From: Hyphomicrobiales bacterium | Lineage (GTDB): Bacteria > Pseudomonadota > Alphaproteobacteria > Rhizobiales > Beijerinckiaceae | Assembly: GCA_027483505.1 (NCBI GenBank) | Contig: JAIXUP010000034.1 | Location: forward strand, 1 to 44,903 | Length of the DNA: 44,903 nucleotides | Reading direction: 5' to 3' | The notes under the pieces: model-generated | The model's input: the letters and a program-made list of their open reading frames with translations, nothing else | What the model was told of the DNA's origin: nothing | Databases searched by the model: none | Shown: piece by piece, positions 33,905 to 43,559 of the stretch | Layout of the letters: the number at the start of each line of letters is the position of its first letter | How positions within the stretch are numbered: position 1 is the first letter of the stretch | Program-made: the position numbers and the translations under genes

Positions 33905-35335
33905 TTGCCCGTGGCTTCCGACATCTCGGCGCCCTCGCGGCTGTTCCGCTCGACCGCCTTCCGTCTGACGCTGCTCTACATGGGCGTGTTTGCGATCTTT
34001 GCGACCGCGGCGCTGGGCTATGTGGCCTGGAACGCCCGTCGGCTGATCGAGGACCAGATCCGCCAGACCATCGACGCCGAAATCACCGGCCTGTCCGAAC
34101 AGTTCCGGCAGGGCGGCATCCGGCGGCTCGTGCTGGCCATCGAGCAGCGCGCCCGCGGACCCGGCGCCTCGCTCTATCTCGTGACCTCCCCCTTCGGCGA
34201 ACGGCTTGCCGGCAACGTCGAACAGGTCCCGGTCGGCCTGCTCGACCGGGCCGGCGAAAGCGAGATTCCCTACGCGCGCAGCGCCGATGAAGGGCAGGGC
34301 GCCCGGCCCGCTCTTGCCATCGTCCGGGTCTATGTCCTGCCGGCGGGGTTCCGGGTGTTGGTCGGCCGCGACGCCAGCGAGCGCGACCGCCTGCGTGTGG
34401 TGGTCCGGCGCGCGGGCGGCTGGGCGCTCGCCGTCGTGCTTCTGCTCGGCGTCATCGGCGGCTTCGTCATTGCGCGCCGGGTCCTGAAGCGGGTCGATGC
34501 CATGAGCGCCACGACCCTCAGCATCATGGCCAGCGACCTGAAGGAGCGCTTGCCGGTCTCCGGCAATGGCGACGAACTCGATCGCCTCGCCATCAATCTC
34601 AACACCATGCTGGACCGGATCGCGCTCCTGCTCGGCGGCCTGAGGCAGGTCTCCGACAACATCGCCCATGACCTGAAAACGCCGCTGACGCGCCTGCGCA
34701 ACCGCGCCGATGAGGCCTTGCGGCCCAGCGCCAGCGAGGCCGACATGCGCCGCGCGCTGGAAGGCGTGACCGAGGATGCCGACAACCTCATCCGCGTCTT
34801 CAACGCGCTGCTGATGATCGCGCGGCTCGAAGCAGGGCAGGCGCGCGAGACCATGGCCCCGTTCGATGCGACGGCCACCACGGCGAGCGTGGCAGAACTC
34901 TACGAGGCGGTGGCGGAGGAGGCGGGCGTTCATCTCACGTGCCAGATTGAACCCGGCATCACCGCCATCGGCAGCCGAGAGCTGATCGGCCAGGCGCTCT
35001 CCAACATGCTGGACAACGCGCTCAAGTATGGGCGTCCTCCGGCGGAGGGGCCCTTCGAGGTCACGCTGTCCCTGCGCCGGACAGGGCAGGGCGTTGCCTT
35101 CACCGTGGCCGATCGCGGCCCGGGCATTCCGCCCGAGCAGCGCGCGCGGGCGCTCGAACGTTTCGGCAGGCTCGACGCCAGCCGTTCGCAGCCGGGCTTT
35201 GGCCTCGGCCTGAGCCTCGTCAACGCGATTGCCCACATCCATGGCGGCGCGTTGGAACTCACGGACCATGCGCCGGGGCTGGCTGTCATGCTAACCATTC
35301 CTGCCCAGCCCGCAGGAATCGGCCATGCCGGATAG
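33905..35335 (+). CDS. sensor histidine kinase with HAMP domain
   Basis: A 476-residue membrane kinase. TM1 is at about 18-40 (TLLYMGVFAIFATAALGYVA), the periplasmic domain at about 45-170 contains GLSEQFRQGGIRRLVLAIEQ, and TM2 is at about 172-194. HAMP follows, then HisKA with DNIAHDLKTPLTRLRNRA (His near 256), N-box ALSNMLDNALKYG and G-boxes DRGPGIPP and GFGLGLSLV. The start is TTG at 33905, abutting the regulator stop, or GTG at 33911. Its end overlaps glnE by 11 bases, so the pair and glnE may share a transcript. Confidence 0.92.
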   Translation: MPVASDISAPSRLFRSTAFRLTLLYMGVFAIFATAALGYVAWNARRLIEDQIRQTIDAEITGLSEQFRQGGIRRLVLAIEQRARGPGASLYLVTSPFGERLAGNVEQVPVGLLDRAGESEIPYARSADEGQGARPALAIVRVYVLPAGFRVLVGRDASERDRLRVVVRRAGGWALAVVLLLGVIGGFVIARRVLKRVDAMSATTLSIMASDLKERLPVSGNGDELDRLAINLNTMLDRIALLLGGLRQVSDNIAHDLKTPLTRLRNRADEALRPSASEADMRRALEGVTEDADNLIRVFNALLMIARLEAGQARETMAPFDATATTASVAELYEAVAEEAGVHLTCQIEPGITAIGSRELIGQALSNMLDNALKYGRPPAEGPFEVTLSLRRTGQGVAFTVADRGPGIPPEQRARALERFGRLDASRSQPGFGLGLSLVNAIAHIHGGALELTDHAPGLAVMLTIPAQPAGIGHAG

Positions 35336-38288
35336 TCAGCACCCGTCCGTCATCCTTCCGGAAAGCCTGGCCGCGCGCATCTGCTCGGCGCCCGTTCTGC
35401 CGGCGCGCCAGAGCGCGGCGCGGTTGCTGGCGCGCGATCTGCTCGACCGCCTCGATGCCGCGACGCATGCGGCTCTGGCGCAGCTTCTGGCGATGCCGGC
35501 AGCAGCGGACCTCGTCGCAGGCGTCATCGGCCATTCGCCCTTTCTTGCCGGCATCATCCGCCGTGATCCGGACTTGCTGGCCGCCTGCCTGTCCGCCTCG
35601 CCGGAGGAGAGCTTTGCCGGCTGGCTTGACGCGGCGCGCGTCGCCTGTGCCGCCGCGGACTCCGCCGACGAGGTCATGGCAGCGCTGCGGCTCCTGAAAC
35701 GACAAGCGGCGCTGCTGATCGCACTCGCTGATTGCGGCGGCGTCTGGGATGTGGACAAGGCCGTCCGCGCCATCACCGCGCTGGCCGACACGGCGGTGAA
35801 GGCGACCATCGATTTCATCCTGCGCAAGGCCGCAGAACGTGGCGCCTGTGTCCCGTCTGATCCGGCGGAGCCAGGCTTTGCCTCGGGCCTCATCGTGCTG
35901 GCGCTCGGCAAGCACGGCGCCGGTGAACTGAACTACTCTTCCGACATCGACATCGTGCTTTTCTACGATCCCGAGATTGCCGAGGCCGCCGGCATTGCCG
36001 AGCCGCCGAGCTTTTTCGTCAGGCTGGCGCGCGATCTGTCGCGGATCCTGCAGGAGCGCACGCCGGATGGCTACGTCTTCCGCGTTGACCTGCGGCTGCG
36101 ACCCGATCCGGCTTCGACGCAGGCCGCCGTCTCGACCGGCGCAGCCTATGCCTATTACGAGAGCGTCGGCCAGAACTGGGAACGCGCCGCGATGATCAAG
36201 GCGCGCCCGATCGCAGGGGACATTGCGCGCGGTCTCAGCTTTCTGGAGGAACTGAAGCCGTTCATCTGGCGCAAGTACTTCGATTTCGCCGCGATCGCCG
36301 ACATCCACGCGATGAAGCGGCAGATTCAGGCTGTGAAGGGCCACGACGCCATCGCCATCGCAGGTCATGATGTGAAGCTCGGACGTGGCGGCATCCGCGA
36401 GGTTGAGTTCTTTGTCCAGACGCAGCAGCTTGTCTTCGGCGGCAGGCGGCCGTCCCTGCGCGGCCGCCGCACGCTCGACATGCTGGCGGCGCTGACCGAT
36501 GAAGGCTGGATCACGGCCAACGCGCGCGACGAACTTGCCGCTGCCTATCGCTTCCTGCGCACCATCGAGCACCGTCTGCAGATGCGGCATGACGAGCAGA
36601 CGCAGCGCCTTCCGTCCGATCCCGATGATCTGGCTGCCTTCTGCCGCTTTGCCGGTTTTGCCTCCACAGCGAAGTTCACGGCGGCCTTCACGGCCCATGC
36701 AAGACGTGTCGAGGCGCATTATGCGCTGTTGTTCGAGGATGGGCCGTCGCTGGCGGCAGAGGCCGGCACGCTGAGCTTCACCGGCGCGGATGCCGATCCC
36801 GAAACGCTGGCGACCTTGCAGCGCCTCGGCTTCCGCGATGCTGCCCAGGCGGCGGAGATCATCCGCGGCTGGCATTTCGGGCGCCGGTCGGCTGTGACCA
36901 GCGCCCGCGCCCGGGAGGCGCTGACCGAACTGACGCCGGCATTGCTCGTGGCCTTCGGGCGTTCCGGTGATCCGGACGCGGCCCTGAACACGCTCGACAA
37001 TGCCTTCGCCCGCCTTCCCGCCGCCGTCGAACTGCTGTCGATCCTGCTCTCGCATGAGAGCCTTCTGGGCCTCTTCGCGACCATTCTCGGCAGCGCCCCG
37101 CGCATGGCGCGACTGGTCTCAACCAATCCGCATGTGCTCGATTGCGTGATCGACCCGGCCTTCGGCAACACCGAGGTCGACAAGTCGGTCATCGCCGCGC
37201 GCATCCGCGCCAGCGTCGGCGATCCGGCGCCCTCCTTCGAGGATGCGCTCGACCGCCTCCGCGACGCCGCGCGGCAGGAGAATTTCCTGATCGGGGCGCG
37301 CCTGCTGTCGGGCATCTATGCACCGGAGAAGGCCGGGCTGGCCTATGCCAAGGTCGCGGATGGCGTCATTGCGGTGGCGCTCGATGAGGCAAGGCGCGAT
37401 CTGGTCGCCGCGCATGGCGATGTCGCGGACCTGCGCGTCGCGGTCCTCGGGCTTGGGCGCCTTGGCGCACGCGACCTGACGGCCTCGTCCGATCTCGATC
37501 TGGTTGTGATCTATGATGCACCCGACATGGAGGCGCGCAGCGGCGGCGCGCGGGCGCTCGATGTGGTGACCTGGGCGCAGCGCCTGGCCCAGCGCCTCGT
37601 GACAGCGCTGACGGTGCCGACCCGGCGCGGCAGTCTCTATGAGGTCGATCTGCGCCTGCGTCCGTCAGGGCGCAAGGGCCCGCTTGCGGTCAGGCTGTCG
37701 AGCTTCCGCGACTATCAGGCCAGCGAGGCCGAACTCTGGGAGCACATGGCGCTGACCAAGACGCGCGCCATCGCCGGAGACCGGGTTCTGTGCGAAGCCG
37801 TGATCGCCGAGGTCCGCCGCGTGCTCGCCCGCCCACGCGCGCCTGCGGCTGTGATGAAGCAGGTGCGCGAGATGAGGGCTCTGATTGCCGAGGCGAAGGG
37901 TGACGACAACATCTGGGATCTCAAGCTGGTGGCCGGCGGCCTGACGGACATCGACTTCGTCGCCGAGGCGCTCATCCTGATCCATGCCCACGCCCATGAC
38001 GGCCTGCTGTCCGGCGACACGCCTGGAATCCTGCGCACGGCTGCAGCTGAAGGGTTGCTGTCTCCTGACGACATGCAGACGCTGACTGGCGCTTGCCGGC
38101 TCATGAATGACGTCATCCACTGGCAAAGGCTCACGGTGGATGGTGATTTCGATCCTTCGAAAGTGCCGTTGCCGGTCATGCGCCTCATCGCGCGGGCGGC
38201 GAATGCGCCGGATGCGAGCGTGCTGAAGTCTCTGCTCGCCGAGACCCGTCACGCGGTGCGGGCGGTGTTCAACCGGGTGACGCGCTGA
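35325..38288 (+). CDS. glnE: bifunctional glutamine synthetase adenylyltransferase/deadenylase
   Basis: A 987-residue enzyme that adds AMP to or removes it from glutamine synthetase, under PII control. It has two nucleotidyltransferase domains: the deadenylase with GKHGAGELNYSSDIDIVLFY around residues 195-214, and the adenylylase with GRLGARDLTASSDLDLVVIY around 710-730, each bearing the paired Asp metal site (DID, DLD). Each is followed by a helical domain (RKYFDFAAIADIHAMKRQI; NIWDLKLVAGGLTDIDFVAE). Length is normal for alphaproteobacteria. The ATG lies inside the end of the kinase gene. Confidence 0.97.
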   Translation: MPDSQHPSVILPESLAARICSAPVLPARQSAARLLARDLLDRLDAATHAALAQLLAMPAAADLVAGVIGHSPFLAGIIRRDPDLLAACLSASPEESFAGWLDAARVACAAADSADEVMAALRLLKRQAALLIALADCGGVWDVDKAVRAITALADTAVKATIDFILRKAAERGACVPSDPAEPGFASGLIVLALGKHGAGELNYSSDIDIVLFYDPEIAEAAGIAEPPSFFVRLARDLSRILQERTPDGYVFRVDLRLRPDPASTQAAVSTGAAYAYYESVGQNWERAAMIKARPIAGDIARGLSFLEELKPFIWRKYFDFAAIADIHAMKRQIQAVKGHDAIAIAGHDVKLGRGGIREVEFFVQTQQLVFGGRRPSLRGRRTLDMLAALTDEGWITANARDELAAAYRFLRTIEHRLQMRHDEQTQRLPSDPDDLAAFCRFAGFASTAKFTAAFTAHARRVEAHYALLFEDGPSLAAEAGTLSFTGADADPETLATLQRLGFRDAAQAAEIIRGWHFGRRSAVTSARAREALTELTPALLVAFGRSGDPDAALNTLDNAFARLPAAVELLSILLSHESLLGLFATILGSAPRMARLVSTNPHVLDCVIDPAFGNTEVDKSVIAARIRASVGDPAPSFEDALDRLRDAARQENFLIGARLLSGIYAPEKAGLAYAKVADGVIAVALDEARRDLVAAHGDVADLRVAVLGLGRLGARDLTASSDLDLVVIYDAPDMEARSGGARALDVVTWAQRLAQRLVTALTVPTRRGSLYEVDLRLRPSGRKGPLAVRLSSFRDYQASEAELWEHMALTKTRAIAGDRVLCEAVIAEVRRVLARPRAPAAVMKQVREMRALIAEAKGDDNIWDLKLVAGGLTDIDFVAEALILIHAHAHDGLLSGDTPGILRTAAAEGLLSPDDMQTLTGACRLMNDVIHWQRLTVDGDFDPSKVPLPVMRLIARAANAPDASVLKSLLAETRHAVRAVFNRVTR

Positions 38289-40586
38289 TCACTGCACGAG
38301 GCTGGGGTCTATGTCGGCCCGCGGCAGGCGCACGAGAACCAGCGTGCCGGCGCCGACCTCGGAGCGGACCCTGAGGCTGCCGCCATGCAGCTCGCACAGC
38401 GAGCGTGCGATGGCGAGGCCAAGACCCGAGCCCTTGTGCGACCGGGCGGTCTCTCCGCCCTCGACCTGCTCGAAGGGACGCCCGATCCGCGGCAGGATAG
38501 CGGCCGGAATGCCGATGCCGTTGTCGGCGATGAAGATGTGCAGCATGGGTCCGGCCGGACGTGCGCGCACCGAAACCGATCCGCCGACCGGTGTGAACTT
38601 GGCCGAATTCTGCAGGATGTTCCCGAGGATCTGCTTCAGGGCGGCCGCGTCGGCCATGGCCAGGATGTCGTCCGCCACGTCGAAGTCGACGGCGATGTCC
38701 TTGCCTTCGAAGGAGGGCTTGGTTGCCGCGATCACATCCGCCATCAGCGGGGCGACCGAAAGGGGCTGCGGCACGATGCGGACCTTGCCGGTTTCGATGC
38801 GCGACATGTCGAGAATGTCGTCGACGATCGACAGGAGCTGCTCGCCGCTCTGCTTGATGTCCGCGCAATAGGTCATGTGGCGCTCGCAGCCGAGGCTGCC
38901 GAACATGCCGCTCTGCATGACGTCCGAAAAGCCGATGATCGCGTTGAGCGGCGTGCGCAGGTCATGGCTCATGTTGGCGAGGAATTCGCTCTTGGCCTTG
39001 CTGGCGATTTCCGCAGCGGCCTTCTGCTCAAGGTAGCGTTCGGCGAGATCGGTGAGCTGCTGGGCCTGCGCCTCCATCTGACGGCGCGAGGCCTTCAGGT
39101 CCGCCACGGTGCCGAGCAGGCGGCGCTCGCTGTCCATCAGCTTGTGCTCGTGTTCCTTGATGATGGTGATGTCGGTGCCGATCGAGACCGAGCCGCCATC
39201 CTTCGTGCGCCGTTCGCTGATCTGCAGCCAGCGCCCGTCGGCAAGCTTGACCTCGCTGAGCCGCGAGCGGTTCTCGACGCTGGTGTGGCGCAGGATATCT
39301 TCGGCAATGACCGGCGGCGTCGCGTGCCGCATGACGTCCTCATAGTGCATGCCGCGGCGCACGGTGTTCTCGGGCAATTGGTGCAGCCTTTGGAACCGCG
39401 AGTTGCACGTCACCAGCCGCTGTTCGGCATCCCACAGCACGAAGGCTTCAGGAATGGTCTCGATCGAATCCCAGAGCCTGAGCTCGGCGCTGGCCGATTC
39501 AGCGGCGATGGTGCGCTCCTGGGTGATGTCGACCGCGATGCCGACCAGATGCTTGCTGCCGGTGGCCTGATCGAACAGGATTTCGGCGCGAGCGCGCAGC
39601 CAGAGCCAGTTCCCTCCTGCGTCCCGGATACGGAAATCATGGGAGACGTCCTTGCGAGCGCCGGCGGAGAGCAGTTGGGCTACCTCGTAGAGGTCGGCGT
39701 CGTCGGGATGCACGAGGCGGTTGACCTCCCCGAACGAGAGCATCTCGCTGGCCCGTGCATAGCCCAGCATCGCATACATCGAGTCGGACCAGTAGATCAC
39801 GCCGCGGCCGAGGTCCCAGTCCCACAATCCGCAGCGTCCGCTGTTCAGCGCCGCGTCGATGCGCTGGCGCACGCGCTCGCAGTCGAGATCGGCGGCGCGG
39901 GCCCTGCCGGTCTGCATCAGGAAGGCGATGGTCAGGACGCTGAGCACCAGAACTGCTGAGCCGAGCAGCATGATGACGAACTGGCTGCGGGAGCCGCTGC
40001 CGTGCAGCGCCGCGTCCATGGACTGGATCAGGGCGACCTGCCCGAGCGGCGCGGGCAGGTTCCTGACCGTGGCGATGACATGGCCGCCGGGCAAGGGGAC
40101 GATGATGACGCCGGCCTTGTCTGCGAAGGTGGTCAGGGGCTGGGATGGGCCCAGCAGGTCGAGCAGCGTGGTCTGGCCCGGCAGGACGGGTGGCTGGCTG
40201 GCGACGATCACACCGCTGGCATCCGTCACGGCGATCCGCCGCGACTGGCTCAGCGTGAGCTGGTGCAGCGCGCGCACCTGCTGCGCGGGGTCGGCGCCCG
40301 GCGTGAATGTGCCCGGCTGGGCGGCGATGTCGCGCGCCACGAGCGACGCGATCACATCGATGTCGTTGATGGCGTCTTCAAGCGTTTCGCGGTTGCTGGC
40401 GGAGTTGAAGAGCGCGCCGGCAATGCCGAGCAAGAGGGCGAAGACGGCGACCAGAAGCGGGATGGCCAGCTTGAGCCATGGCTCGGCGCGGTGCAACGCC
40501 AGATGGAGCGGGTGGGACATCGACCGGGCCACGCCCAGAATCGTGCCCAGACGCGCAACATCGCTGGCTGCGTTGACACGCGCCAT
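38289..40586 (-). CDS. PAS-domain sensor histidine kinase
   Basis: A 765-residue membrane kinase. TM1 is at about 38-62 and TM2 at about 203-226, flanking a periplasmic sensor. A PAS_3-type domain follows at about 250-355 (WSDSMYAMLGYARASEMLSF, RLVHPDDADLYE), then a second PAS at about 370-475 (DSIETIPEAFVLWDAEQRLV), a coiled coil (485-535), and HisKA FLANMSHDLRTPLNAIIGFS with the phospho-His. HATPase motifs are NILQNSAKFTP, DNGIGIPA and GSGLGLAIA. The NAIIGFSDVM pattern resembles PdhS/DivJ-type cell-cycle kinases, but assignment needs comparison. There is no receiver domain. Its stop abuts the glnE stop with no gap (TGATCA at 38286-38291). Confidence 0.92.
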   Translation of the reverse strand: MARVNAASDVARLGTILGVARSMSHPLHLALHRAEPWLKLAIPLLVAVFALLLGIAGALFNSASNRETLEDAINDIDVIASLVARDIAAQPGTFTPGADPAQQVRALHQLTLSQSRRIAVTDASGVIVASQPPVLPGQTTLLDLLGPSQPLTTFADKAGVIIVPLPGGHVIATVRNLPAPLGQVALIQSMDAALHGSGSRSQFVIMLLGSAVLVLSVLTIAFLMQTGRARAADLDCERVRQRIDAALNSGRCGLWDWDLGRGVIYWSDSMYAMLGYARASEMLSFGEVNRLVHPDDADLYEVAQLLSAGARKDVSHDFRIRDAGGNWLWLRARAEILFDQATGSKHLVGIAVDITQERTIAAESASAELRLWDSIETIPEAFVLWDAEQRLVTCNSRFQRLHQLPENTVRRGMHYEDVMRHATPPVIAEDILRHTSVENRSRLSEVKLADGRWLQISERRTKDGGSVSIGTDITIIKEHEHKLMDSERRLLGTVADLKASRRQMEAQAQQLTDLAERYLEQKAAAEIASKAKSEFLANMSHDLRTPLNAIIGFSDVMQSGMFGSLGCERHMTYCADIKQSGEQLLSIVDDILDMSRIETGKVRIVPQPLSVAPLMADVIAATKPSFEGKDIAVDFDVADDILAMADAAALKQILGNILQNSAKFTPVGGSVSVRARPAGPMLHIFIADNGIGIPAAILPRIGRPFEQVEGGETARSHKGSGLGLAIARSLCELHGGSLRVRSEVGAGTLVLVRLPRADIDPSLVQ

Positions 40587-40811
40587 ATCGTCCCCCTCCG
40601 TGGTGGAATGCCTGTCGGTTCAGTGCTGCCGGAAGATCGTGCGCCGTCTTCCGAATCAGCGTCACTATGAATCCTCGGGAATCTCCCTGTCTAGACCCTA
40701 AGTGAGTCCTCGTCGGAAAATGCAACCGGAGCGGGCATTTACGGATGGCGCGAATCCTATGCGCGCAAGCTCCTGTTAACCATTGTGGCGGAGCCGTCAG
40801 GGGATGTGGCT

Positions 40812-43451
40812 TCAGGCCAGCGAGCGCTCACAGATGTCGGCGACATCCCGCGACAGGCCGGGCATCGCGGCGACGCGGCGCATCGCGGCTTCGGCCAGGC
40901 TTCGGCGGCCTGTTTCCAGAGAGCGCCAGGTGCGGAAGGCTGACATCAGGCGCGAGGCGACCTGCGGATTCATCCCGTCAATGGTTATCACCAGATCGGC
41001 GATGAAGTCATAGGCCGCGCCGTCGGGGCGGTGAAATTCGCTCGGATTGCCATGCGCGAAGGTCGAGAGCAGCGCGTAAACCCTGTTCGGCGTGCGCAGC
41101 GAAAACTTCCGGTGCGCCAGCAGCGATTTCACGCGGGCGAGGGTCGGGCGCCCCGGCATTGCCGCCTGCAGGGCAAACCACTTGTCGAGCACCAGCGGGT
41201 CGCCCTCATGCGCCGTCTCGAAGGCGGCCAGCGCGGCCTCGAAGGCTGGCCCCGCCGCAAGGCCGAGGGCGGAGAGGGCCGCCAGCTTGTCGGTCATGTT
41301 GGTTGCGCCGGCAAACTGCCCTGACGCCCGCTGGATCGCAGCCGGCTGCTGGCCCCGGCACAGATAGGCCAGGCACATGTTGCGCAAGGCGCGCGCGCCG
41401 GCGCTGGCCGCGTCCGGGCGATAGGGTCCATGGTCGGCGAGGGCGTCGTGGTGCTGTTCCAGTGCCGGCGCCAATGCCTGGCCGATCCGTACACCGAGCG
41501 CGGTGATCGCGCCGAGAATGGCATCCGGGTCAACGTCGTGGCCAAGCTCGCGCGCAATGTCGCTGGCGGATGGCATGGCGACAAGCTGCGCGACATAGGC
41601 GCCCTGGGACGGTGTCGCCAGCGCGCTGCCGACCGCATCGATGAGCGCATCCGAGAAGGTCGCCGCCGCGCCGCCCCGGAGAGCGCCGACCGCCGCGATC
41701 AACTCGCTGGTCATGACGCTGCGCAGGGCCTGCCAGCGGTTGAACGGATCGCTGTCGACGCGCGCAAGCCGGAGCAGAGCCTCCGACCCCAGATTGGTCT
41801 GAAGATTGACCGGTGCCGAAAAGCCGCGCAGCAGGGACGGCACGGGCGCTTCCGCCACATCATGGAAGGTGACGCGTCCCGCCGCCTTGTCGACGATCAG
41901 CACGTCGTCGGCGAGCTGGAAGTCGCCGCTGGACCTGAGCGGCAGGTCGCCGGCAGCCCCGACCAGGCCGAGCCTCAGCGGGATCAGCATCGGCTCCTTG
42001 CTGTCCTGCCCGGGCGTGGGCGGCGTCGATTGCGCCAGATCGAGCGTGTAGGTTTTGCTGTCGCTTTTCCAGCGGCCGGAGGCCACGACCTGCGGCGTGC
42101 CAGCCTGCTCATACCAGCGCGCGAAATGGCCAAGATCGAGCCCGGATGTCTCGGCGAAGCAGGCGAGGAAATCCTCCATCGTCGCCGCCATGCCGTCGCA
42201 ACGATTAAAATACAGCGTCATGCCGCGGGCAAAGGCGTCCTCGCCGACCAGCACCTTCAGCATGCGGATCAGCTCCGCGCCCTTCTCGTACACCGTCGCC
42301 GTGTAGAAGTTGTTGATTTCCTTGTAGGCGCGCGGGCGGACATTGTGCGCGAGAGGCCCGGAATCCTCGACAAATTGCGTCAGCCTGAGCCGCACCACAT
42401 CGGCGATGCGCTTGACCGGCCGCGACCGTTCGTCGGCGGTGAACTCCTGGTCACGATAGACCGTCAGGCCCTCTTTCAGGCAGAGCTGGAACCAGTCGCG
42501 GCAGGTGATGCGGTTGCCGGTCCAGTTATGGAAATACTCATGCGCGATGATGCCTTCGATGTTGGCATAGTCGCCATCGGTGGCGCTGTCGGGCGAGGCC
42601 AGCACGTACTTGTCGTTGAAGATGTTGAGGCCCTTGTTCTCCATCGCGCCCATGTTGAAGTCCGACACGGCGACGACGTTGAACACGTCGAGATCGTATT
42701 CACGTCCGAACGCCGTCTCGTCCCAGAGCATCGAGCGCTTGATCGCGTCCATGGCGTAGGCGGCGCGGGGCTCCTTGCCCTTCTCGACATAGACGCCAAG
42801 CTCGACATGGCGCCCGCCCATGGTGGTGAAGCTGTCGAGCACGACGCCCAGATCGCCGCCCACCAGCGCAAACAGATAGGCCGGCTTCGGCCATGGATCG
42901 TGCCAGACCGCGAAATGGCGGTCGGTTCCGGGCACGTCGCCGGAGGCCAGCCGGTTGCCGTTGGAGAGCAGGATCGGCGCCTCGGTCTTCGAGCCTTCGA
43001 GCCGCACGGTGTAGATCGACAGGACATCGGGCCTGTCGAGGAAATAGCTGATCCGGCGGAAGCCGTCTGCCTCGCACTGGGTGCAGTACACGCCGTTCGA
43101 GCGGTAAAGGCCCATCAGCTTGGTGTTGGCCGTCGGGTTGGTCCGCGTCTCGATGGTGAGCGTGAAGGGCTTTTGCGGCGGCGCGCGCAACACCAGCGCT
43201 TGCGGCGTGACGGTGTAGTCCGCCACATCAAGCCCCACGCCGTTGAGCAGGATCGAGGACAGCGACAGCTCGTCGCCATCCAGCGCAAGCGCCGCGCCCG
43301 GCGTGCCGGCCGGGTTCGGCCTGAACGCGTAGAGCGCGCGGACCACGGTGCTGGTCGGATCAAGGCTGATGTCGAGATGTACGGTGTCGATCAGGAAATC
43401 GGCAGGCCGATAGTCCTCCAGCCTGATCATCGGTGTGTCTTCGGTGCGCAT
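40812..43451 (-). CDS. pepN: aminopeptidase N (M1 family)
   Basis: An 879-residue zinc aminopeptidase. The substrate-binding GAMEN motif is NMGAMENKGLNIF. The zinc site is IIAHEYFHNWTGNRITCRDW with Glu in LCLKEGLTVYRD (HEYFH-x18-E). The N-terminal DYTVTPQALVL region and C-terminal SRLMSAFRTWRSLE helical domain match the E. coli PepN type (about 870 residues). The start is ATG at 43451 or an internal Met at 43430; neither has a strong ribosome site. No signal peptide is present, so it is cytosolic and recycles peptides. The 225-base gap to the kinase gene at 40586 holds no feature I can support. Confidence 0.97.
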   Translation of the reverse strand: MRTEDTPMIRLEDYRPADFLIDTVHLDISLDPTSTVVRALYAFRPNPAGTPGAALALDGDELSLSSILLNGVGLDVADYTVTPQALVLRAPPQKPFTLTIETRTNPTANTKLMGLYRSNGVYCTQCEADGFRRISYFLDRPDVLSIYTVRLEGSKTEAPILLSNGNRLASGDVPGTDRHFAVWHDPWPKPAYLFALVGGDLGVVLDSFTTMGGRHVELGVYVEKGKEPRAAYAMDAIKRSMLWDETAFGREYDLDVFNVVAVSDFNMGAMENKGLNIFNDKYVLASPDSATDGDYANIEGIIAHEYFHNWTGNRITCRDWFQLCLKEGLTVYRDQEFTADERSRPVKRIADVVRLRLTQFVEDSGPLAHNVRPRAYKEINNFYTATVYEKGAELIRMLKVLVGEDAFARGMTLYFNRCDGMAATMEDFLACFAETSGLDLGHFARWYEQAGTPQVVASGRWKSDSKTYTLDLAQSTPPTPGQDSKEPMLIPLRLGLVGAAGDLPLRSSGDFQLADDVLIVDKAAGRVTFHDVAEAPVPSLLRGFSAPVNLQTNLGSEALLRLARVDSDPFNRWQALRSVMTSELIAAVGALRGGAAATFSDALIDAVGSALATPSQGAYVAQLVAMPSASDIARELGHDVDPDAILGAITALGVRIGQALAPALEQHHDALADHGPYRPDAASAGARALRNMCLAYLCRGQQPAAIQRASGQFAGATNMTDKLAALSALGLAAGPAFEAALAAFETAHEGDPLVLDKWFALQAAMPGRPTLARVKSLLAHRKFSLRTPNRVYALLSTFAHGNPSEFHRPDGAAYDFIADLVITIDGMNPQVASRLMSAFRTWRSLETGRRSLAEAAMRRVAAMPGLSRDVADICERSLA

Positions 43452-43559
43452 GATGGCAGACAGTCACGTTCATGAAGCGGTTGCAAGGCGGCGGCGTCTC
43501 TTCGCACAGGATTGTGCAAAGGAGTTGATGCGGCGCAGCGACACGGCTTCGTGCGCCCG

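Noticed and set aside
40776..40783. TTAACCAT, a CtrA half-site-like octamer upstream of the PAS kinase
   Set aside because: Only one half-site is seen, without the second TTAA at the expected spacing. A single octamer is too weak to call a CtrA operator.
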